Shown here: piece after piece, positions 14,659 through 18,776 of the stretch
Layout: the number at the start of each line of letters is the position of its first letter
Numbering within the stretch: the first letter of the stretch is position 1
DNA from: a candidate division WOR-1 bacterium RIFOXYB2_FULL_46_45
GTDB taxonomy: Bacteria; Margulisbacteria; WOR-1; XYC2-FULL-46-14
Length of the DNA: 18,776 nt
Direction of reading: 5' to 3'
NCBI GenBank assembly: GCA_001771585.1
Contig: MEUE01000002.1
Coordinates: 1-18,776, forward strand
Made by a program: the position numbers and the translations under genes
The notes under the pieces: model-generated
The model's database searches: none
What the model was told of the DNA's origin: nothing
What the model saw: the letters and a program-made list of their open reading frames with translations, nothing else

Positions 14659-14711
14659 AATTCAGCTGGGATTTGTGCCCGGCTCATTTTTTTTATTAGG
14701 AGGTGGTTTTC

Positions 14712-14885
14712 ATGTCAGTTGTTCAGCATCCGTGCAGGGTTTGTCCCCAGGATCAGTTCTGTTCGGTTGGGCGGCGGGCGCACTGCGGGCGGTTTGTCCG
14801 CTACACGCAGGTTTTGCTTCGCTTGCGCCAGCATCAGCGGTTGGTGCGGGATCTCGCCCGGCTGGTTGTTTTCAGGCAGGGGTAG
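14712..14885 (+). CDS. Small cysteine-rich, likely zinc-binding protein
   Basis: This 57-aa basic protein begins MSVVQHPCRVCPQDQFCS and has Cys-x2-Cys, further cysteines at spacing 5 and a later Cys near AHCGRF, with histidines nearby, fitting a small zinc-binding fold. The C-terminal half is Arg/Leu-rich and helical, which could bind nucleic acid. A strong SD AGGAGGT (14698-14704) lies seven bases before the ATG, and the stop codon sits in the loop of a terminator. I do not recognise the family. It may be an element-encoded regulator. Confidence 0.7.
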   Translation: MSVVQHPCRVCPQDQFCSVGRRAHCGRFVRYTQVLLRLRQHQRLVRDLARLVVFRQG

Positions 14886-14906
14886 CTCCCTGCCTGGTTT
14901 CTTTTT
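14873..14906 (+). terminator. Rho-independent terminator
   Basis: Nine-base arms CAGGCAGGG (14873-14881) and CCCTGCCTG (14888-14896) are perfect complements around GTAGCT and are followed by GTTTCTTTTT. The stop codon of the small gene lies in the loop. Confidence 0.85.
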
Positions 14907-14911
14907 GGCTT

Positions 14912-14932
14912 GCCCTCCGTAGCCCGGAGGGC
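14912..14932. repeat. Hairpin just upstream of the second small gene
   Basis: GCCCTCCG (14912-14919) and CGGAGGGC (14925-14932) are perfect arms with a TAGCC loop, ending a few bases before the AGGAGG SD region. The CCTCC in the left arm could alternatively pair with the SD, so it may control translation. From memory this motif also resembles an interspersed genomic repeat. Confidence 0.6.
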
Positions 14933-14951
14933 GTAGGAGGGAGGTGCTTTT

Positions 14952-15131
14952 ATGAAGAATTGTTGTGTCTGCGGTTCGTTTGTGGTTCCGGTCAACAACG
15001 GCGTTGATCACATCGCGTTTCGGTTGGCCGGTTCCAATCGAGAGAAATTGGTTTGCCGGTCCTGCTTGAACGCGATTCTCGATCAGATCGAATACGGCTA
15101 TTCGGTCCAGTACGATTACGCCGATTGCTAA
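14952..15131 (+). CDS. Small zinc-ribbon-like protein
   Basis: This 59-aa protein begins MKNCCVCGSF and later has LVCRSCLNAI: two Cys-x2-Cys knuckles about 32 residues apart, the pattern of a small zinc ribbon. The SD GGAGGT (14940-14945) is six bases before the ATG, and a strong terminator follows the stop. The C-terminal part is acidic and aromatic (Tyr-rich). I do not recognise a named family. It is codirectional with the previous small gene and convergent with the recombinase operon, and may be a DNA- or protein-binding accessory factor of the element. Confidence 0.75.
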   Translation: MKNCCVCGSFVVPVNNGVDHIAFRLAGSNREKLVCRSCLNAILDQIEYGYSVQYDYADC

Positions 15132-15137
15132 AGAGAG

Positions 15138-15173
15138 GCCTGCGTATCACTCTGGTACGCGGGCTTCTTTTTT
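15138..15173 (+). terminator. Terminator between convergent operons
   Basis: Arms GCCTGCGTA (15138-15146) and TACGCGGGC (15156-15164) pair with one G-U and are followed by TTCTTTTTT. The stop codon of the leftward recombinase (15147-15149) lies in the loop, so the hairpin may also help end that transcript. Confidence 0.85.
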
Positions 15174-16103
15174 GGTCGTTTTCTCCCTCGGATGGTGTTT
15201 TTTGAGAACCCTTTTCAAATCGGAGATCGCGACTCTGGTATAAATTTGCGTCGAACTCAAAGAAGCGTGCCCCAAAAGCGCTTGAACATGGCGGATGTTC
15301 ATTCCGTTGTTTACCAGATGAGTCGCGCAAGTATGCCGAAAGGTGTGGGGGCTAACTTTTTTCGTAAGCTTCGCCATCCTGGCATATTTTTTTATAGTCG
15401 CGTCAAGGCAGGAGTGTCCGATTCGAGTGCCCCGATTTGACAAAAAAAGCGCGTCGGTCGGTTTAAAGTCGCGCAGAAATACCGGCCGGATATGACAAAG
15501 GTATCCTTCCAGGCATTGGCAGGCGGTCTTTCCGATCGGGACATAACGATCTTTGTTCCCTTTTCCATGGCGAACCATCAGCGTCGCGTTGGGGCAGTCG
15601 AGATCGGACAAATCCAAGTTTCGCAGCTCCTCGTTCCTGATCGCGGAAGAATAGAACAGTTCCAGAATCGCCCGATCGCGGTAGCCGGTGGGAGTCTGAT
15701 GATCCGGCTGTTCAAGTATCTTTTTCGCTTCCGCGGGAGAGAGGATATCTCTGGGGAGGCACTTGGGTTCTCTCGCGTACCTGATCCCCCTGGTCGGGTC
15801 TTTTAAGATAAAATCGTTGTCTGCCATGAAACGACAAAAGTAGATCGCGATTTTAAGGGTGTTGTTTTGTGATTTTACGGCGTTATTCCGGCCAAATTTG
15901 TTTTTCTCGCCGGCGATAAAGGCCTGATAATCTTGTAAAAGTTCCTTTGTGATCTGATCGGGAGAATCAACTTGGTAACTTTTCAAATAGCCCATAAACT
16001 TGCCCAAAGTCCCGCGGTAGTTTCCAATGGTCCGGCGGGAGAAGTTGGCGATTAAGAGCGACTCAATATATTTCGCCGCCAGATGTTCAATGCTTAATCC
16101 CAT
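15147..16103 (-). CDS. Tyrosine recombinase B
   Basis: This 318-aa XerC/D-like integrase is complete: an N-terminal SAM-like core-binding domain (about 5-100, including RRTIGNYRGTLGKFM) and a catalytic domain with Arg156 (AIRNEEL), Lys184 region (GKGNKDRYVPI), His253-x-x-Arg256 (HTFRHT), His279 (LLGHAS) and nucleophile Tyr288 (STQIYTR). The start has an SD AGGGGGAA and overlaps the end of recombinase A by 17 bases, so the two are coupled and may act as a heteromeric pair, as XerC/XerD or TnpA/TnpB of Tn554 do. It would cut and join the element's ends or resolve multimers. Confidence 0.95.
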   Translation of the reverse strand: MGLSIEHLAAKYIESLLIANFSRRTIGNYRGTLGKFMGYLKSYQVDSPDQITKELLQDYQAFIAGEKNKFGRNNAVKSQNNTLKIAIYFCRFMADNDFILKDPTRGIRYAREPKCLPRDILSPAEAKKILEQPDHQTPTGYRDRAILELFYSSAIRNEELRNLDLSDLDCPNATLMVRHGKGNKDRYVPIGKTACQCLEGYLCHIRPVFLRDFKPTDALFLSNRGTRIGHSCLDATIKKYARMAKLTKKVSPHTFRHTCATHLVNNGMNIRHVQALLGHASLSSTQIYTRVAISDLKRVLKKHHPREKTTKKEARVPE

Positions 16104-17019
16104 TTAAATTCCCCCTTTCCCTCGGATGATATTTTTGGTGAAAATCTTTAAGTGTAGAGATATTAACCTGGGTATAAATTTGGGTAGACTCGATGCTTGA
16201 ATGCCCCAACATGGCTGAGATCGCGTGCAGCGGTGCCCCTTCTTCTAAAAGATGAGTCGCGAAACAATGCCTGAAGGTGTGGGGATGGAGCGCCTTGGTG
16301 ATTCCGGCCTTCTTTTTGATCCTGACAATAATGCTCCACAGTCCTTCTTTGGACAAGTGTGATCTTTCTCCCTCCGCCAGGAAGAGATAGGGGAGATGAG
16401 GGGCGAGATTAGTCCTTATTTTCAAATAGCGCTCCAGCCAGCCGGCGGCGCTTTTCCCAAGCGGCAGCTGGCGGTCTTTTTTTCCTTTCCCTTCATGCAC
16501 AAAAAGGGTGCCGCCCTTTGGGTCAACATCAGTCATCTTTAAATTCAAAAGCTCGCCGCTGCGCAGGCCGCAGCCGTAAAACAATTCCAGTATCGCGCGC
16601 AGTTTTATTCCGCGAAAAGAATTCACATCCGGAACATCCATGACGCGGACCATCTCTTCTTTGCTCAAAAGGCTTTTCGGTAATGTCGCTTCAGTTTTTG
16701 GCGCCCGCAATCTGCTGGCCGGATTGTGGCCGATCATCTCCTTATCTTCCAGGAGATTATAGAAGCGTTTTAGGGCGAGGATATAATAGTAAAGAAATTT
16801 GGGGCCGCTCTTTTGGCCGTAATGGTTAACCTCGTTGAAGACGGAAGTTAAAAAAGTATTGAGTATGTCGGGGGTGGTGTTTTGGAGATCGATATTGATT
16901 TTTTCCAGGAACCCCAAAAAGCGCCTGATTTTAAACCAGAGTATCTTGATACTTGCCGGCGCCAGCTGGTTTGCTTTAAGGTAATCGGAGAATTCATCAA
17001 GAAGCTTTTGGTTATCCAT
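16087..17019 (-). CDS. Tyrosine recombinase A
   Basis: Starting at 17019 (MDNQKLLDEFSDYL) gives a 310-aa standard integrase; a longer frame to 17169 would add a tail with no family match. Residues 1-95 form the core-binding domain. Catalytic residues are Arg153 (GLRSGE), the Lys180 region (GKGKKDRQLPL), His247-x-x-Arg250 (HTFRHC), His273 (LGHSS) and Tyr282 (IYTQV), a full set. An SD-like GGGGGAAG precedes the ATG, which overlaps the end of the ATPase gene as ATGGATAA. It is similar in layout to recombinase B but clearly divergent, suggesting an old duplication with separate roles. Confidence 0.95.
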   Translation of the reverse strand: MDNQKLLDEFSDYLKANQLAPASIKILWFKIRRFLGFLEKINIDLQNTTPDILNTFLTSVFNEVNHYGQKSGPKFLYYYILALKRFYNLLEDKEMIGHNPASRLRAPKTEATLPKSLLSKEEMVRVMDVPDVNSFRGIKLRAILELFYGCGLRSGELLNLKMTDVDPKGGTLFVHEGKGKKDRQLPLGKSAAGWLERYLKIRTNLAPHLPYLFLAEGERSHLSKEGLWSIIVRIKKKAGITKALHPHTFRHCFATHLLEEGAPLHAISAMLGHSSIESTQIYTQVNISTLKDFHQKYHPRERGNLNGIKH

Positions 17020-18637
17020 ATCTCTTCCCCCGCCCAGCGCCCAGAGACACTTTTTTGCTTTTCCCGCTTCCAAAATCTGGGCTACGCCCAGATTTACCCA
17101 GATTTCCAGCTTGCCCCGAGCGAAGTCGAGGGGGTGATAAATTAATTTTGAGGCGGTCGTTGCCGTCAATTCCGCTGTTTAGCTGGTAGTAATATTTCTT
17201 GCGTGGTCCGCCCGAGATCGGGATCAGATATTCAAGGTCGCGCAGCTCTTTGATGTGGGTCTTAATCTGATAGTGTCCCCATAGGGTAAAATCGCGCACT
17301 TCTTTCCTGGTGAATTTGGTTTCATTACTATCGGTTGATTTCCCGACCATCTCTTTGATGGCATTCAAGAGCGTCCGGCTCGACGGCGACAGTTCTTCCA
17401 GAGTATGCGCGAAAATTTGTTGGGCTAAGTCGTTGGCTCTTTTGATGTCGTCGGGAATTACTTCAATATATGGAACTTCTTTCCCTTGGAGATTGACGCT
17501 TTTCTGTTTCCTCTGATGTTGATTAAGAAAAGCGATGGTCTTGATCAAGTTCAGGTATTTTCGATGGTCCCTTCGGGTGCGCAGGGTTTCGTCGTTAAAG
17601 GTTAAACTTTCAGCGTAGGGATTTATAACTTTAACCGGATAGAGGAGCCGCTGGGCGTTCTGATGTTTTTTGATTATTTTTTCCGTCTGCTCTCTTATCA
17701 GCAAGCCCTTCAAGGTCTCAAGCTCCCGCTGTCTTTGCAAAATCTGCCTGGTCTGCTCCTGCGATTCATCGATGGTCAACCGCAAAAAGCGGTTCGCGGT
17801 CTCATAATCCATCTGGACATTCGAGGTTGTAAAGAAGATGCTGACCGGCCCTTTTACCCGATAGACCTCGGTCTTAAGTTTGCCGGTAGAAGAGTCCCGT
17901 CCGGTCGTCGCGATCGACAGATGTTTTGAAGATTGGATCGCGCGCAGGGAATAGTTTGCCTCTTTCGAGCCGGCCTCTTCTTCAATCGCCAGGACCTTGT
18001 TTTGCAGAGCGAATTCGTCCTGATAGAAGAGTGCTTTGCCGGTCAAGGCGGTGTACTTGACAAAGTCCTCCGGAGGGAGGAGGGAGAGGATCGCGTCTTG
18101 AAGTGATGATTTTCCGGCGGCGCTCCTTGAAGTTATCATAATTGAGAGTGGATCATCCAGTTTTCGGGAAGTGATCGCCAGATACGCCGTCAGTTTATTC
18201 ATCTCTTCGCCGATGTAGCCAAGGGACGACAGGTCTTTGGTTATTTCCTCAAACAGGGTGGGGGACTTCAGGAATTCAAGGGCTTCGGTCCTCTCTTTCG
18301 CGCCCATGATTTCCAGCTTGCCGCCCGATGCCGGACTCCCCTTTTTCAGTTCTTCTTTTTTCTCTTCCAGGAGAGTGATGATTTTATTCAAGTCGCTTTC
18401 GACGGTTTTGAATTCTTCTTCAAGCAGGACGGAACAGTTTTTTGCAAACGCCCTCCGGGCGGCGCTTGAATAGAGGTTTACGATGTCGATGTGATAACGG
18501 TCTTTCGCGTCGTCATTTTTGAAGACCTTGGCGTTTACTTTTAACTGATAGGCCGCGAACTGGATATTTTTAAAAACATAACAACGGTCTTTAATCGTGA
18601 TATATATCCCATCTTCGACCAATTGTGTCTTGATCAT
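17012..18637 (-). CDS. Primase-associated helicase-like ATPase (lacking CHC2/Toprim part)
   Basis: This 541-aa protein matches the ATPase half of CHC2 zinc-finger primase-like proteins of mobile elements: MNKLTAYLAITSRKLDDPLS, a Walker A variant SRSAAGKSS (170-178, Ser in place of the first Gly), Walker B VLAIEEEAGS (215-224), sensor-like FFTTSN (269-273) and ANRFLRL with a likely arginine finger. The N-terminus instead has about 70 unrecognised residues and a charged coiled coil (75-105). A C-terminal winged-helix-like region (about 425-490) precedes a Gly/Ser/Lys-rich tail (490-541) that contains a repeat-coded PPRLRSGQAG. The SD AAGGAG lies seven bases from the ATG, only 43 bases inside the right terminal repeat. 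It is probably a replication or end-processing motor. Confidence 0.85.
   Translation of the reverse strand: MIKTQLVEDGIYITIKDRCYVFKNIQFAAYQLKVNAKVFKNDDAKDRYHIDIVNLYSSAARRAFAKNCSVLLEEEFKTVESDLNKIITLLEEKKEELKKGSPASGGKLEIMGAKERTEALEFLKSPTLFEEITKDLSSLGYIGEEMNKLTAYLAITSRKLDDPLSIMITSRSAAGKSSLQDAILSLLPPEDFVKYTALTGKALFYQDEFALQNKVLAIEEEAGSKEANYSLRAIQSSKHLSIATTGRDSSTGKLKTEVYRVKGPVSIFFTTSNVQMDYETANRFLRLTIDESQEQTRQILQRQRELETLKGLLIREQTEKIIKKHQNAQRLLYPVKVINPYAESLTFNDETLRTRRDHRKYLNLIKTIAFLNQHQRKQKSVNLQGKEVPYIEVIPDDIKRANDLAQQIFAHTLEELSPSSRTLLNAIKEMVGKSTDSNETKFTRKEVRDFTLWGHYQIKTHIKELRDLEYLIPISGGPRKKYYYQLNSGIDGNDRLKINLSPPRLRSGQAGNLGKSGRSPDFGSGKSKKVSLGAGRGKRYG
17114..17133. repeat. Interspersed-type repeat in the ATPase C-terminal tail
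   Basis: CCCCGAGCGAAGTCGAGGGG is an imperfect palindrome. On the minus strand it encodes the PPRLRSGQ part of the tail. From memory this sequence and peptide recur in many genomes of uncultured bacteria as an inserted repeat. Its presence suggests the ATPase originally ended near residue 490 and was extended. Confidence 0.6.
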
Positions 18638-18680
18638 TTAATGACTCCTTTAAAAGCTAGATAATGGAATTAAAAATAGA

Positions 18681-18776
18681 GCAGAAATGGTGGGGGTGGG
18701 GTTTCCTCCCTCATTCTTCTCCTTATGCTGCATTCCCCCACCTTTTTGTTTTCCCTCCTTTTCGGTAGATGTGGTA
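18681..18776 (-). repeat. Right terminal inverted repeat (96 bp, perfect)
   Basis: The exact reverse complement of 4-99, with its internal dyad at 18689-18696 and 18735-18742. The window ends on its last base. The adjacent ATPase gene begins just inside it, so the repeat probably lies in or next to that gene's promoter. Confidence 0.97.

Larger units (their letters stand above)
14361..14670. repeat. 310-bp unit with about 40-bp inverted repeat ends
   Basis: The left arm (14361-14402) and the reverse complement of the right arm (14631-14670) share the blocks CCCAGCT, AATTAT, AGCATTTTTCGGAGC and GCTGTCA, separated by small indels. The interior can fold into several further stems and carries similar GCCTCGCTC copies near 14548 and 14608. 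It could be a MITE-like insertion, a recombination site or a structured RNA. It sits exactly where the A+T-rich cargo meets the G+C-rich right backbone. Confidence 0.75.
14306..14711. other. Structured intergenic region without a protein gene
   Basis: No convincing CDS is seen here. Most of it is a unit bounded by long inverted repeats (14361-14670). Smaller stems lie inside: ATCTCGCAA (14404-14412) with TTGCGAGAT (14479-14487), AGGCAA (14532-14537) with TTGCCT (14545-14550), and GGCGAC (14578-14583) with GTCGCC (14604-14609). The last bases hold the SD of the first small cysteine-rich gene. Confidence 0.7.

Noticed and set aside
14630-15007. 125-aa rightward frame across the small-gene region
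   Set aside because: It overlaps two better supported small genes with strong SD sites and runs through a terminator hairpin; the composition looks like an off-frame of G+C-rich DNA.
14715-15011. 98-aa leftward frame over the small genes
   Set aside because: No SD or motif, and it is antisense to two genes with strong translation signals.
17020-17169. N-terminal extension of recombinase A
   Set aside because: The added 50 residues have no integrase features and overlap the ATPase tail; the ATG at 17019 has an SD and begins a standard core-binding domain.
232-18637. Conjugative or DDE-transposon machinery
   Set aside because: No relaxase, coupling protein, VirB4 ATPase or DDE transposase motif is visible; recombination genes are all of the tyrosine type.
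1-18776. CRISPR array, tRNA or rRNA genes
   Set aside because: No regularly spaced repeat series, cloverleaf-like segment or rRNA-like conserved stretch was seen.

Overview
The window looks like one whole mobile or extrachromosomal element from an uncultured bacterium. Shine-Dalgarno (SD) sites, extended -10 promoters, rho-independent terminators and standard stop codons all read as bacterial. Several short palindromes resemble repeats that, from memory, are scattered through candidate-phylum genomes such as Omnitrophica and Patescibacteria; the exact host cannot be named from sequence alone. The two ends carry a perfect 96-bp inverted terminal repeat (4-99 and 18681-18776). The three bases outside the left copy are exactly those expected if a second, inverted copy were joined there.

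Layout. (1) Left backbone, 232-3011, rightward, visibly G+C-rich: a tyrosine recombinase catalytic domain fused to an AAA-type ATPase and a two-helix membrane tail, then a YdjM-like membrane metal-dependent hydrolase with a long C-terminal extension. (2) Cargo, 3081-14305, rightward, more A+T-rich: a DUF4062/GHKL-ATPase/winged-helix protein, a short secreted polysaccharide-export-domain protein, a SNF2/RapA-like helicase, a HEPN-like protein, a possible 36-aa peptide, an Abi-C protein, and an intact Type III restriction-modification pair (Mod and Res). (3) A non-coding junction, 14306-14711, holding a large inverted-repeat unit with outward promoter-like ends, followed by two small cysteine-rich genes with strong SD sites and terminators. 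(4) Right backbone, 15147-18637, leftward: an ATPase related to the helicase part of CHC2-type primases, then two complete tyrosine recombinases, all overlapping in one operon.

Both arms are transcribed inward from the terminal repeats and meet at about 15.14 kb. The three recombinases, primase-type ATPase, membrane proteins and small zinc-finger-like proteins look like the element's own maintenance and transfer genes. The central block looks like a defence cargo: DNA modification, restriction, an extra SNF2 motor and HEPN/Abi effectors. This combination, especially the recombinase-ATPase-membrane fusion and the possible telomere-like ends, is the most interesting aspect. I do not recognise the element as a described class.
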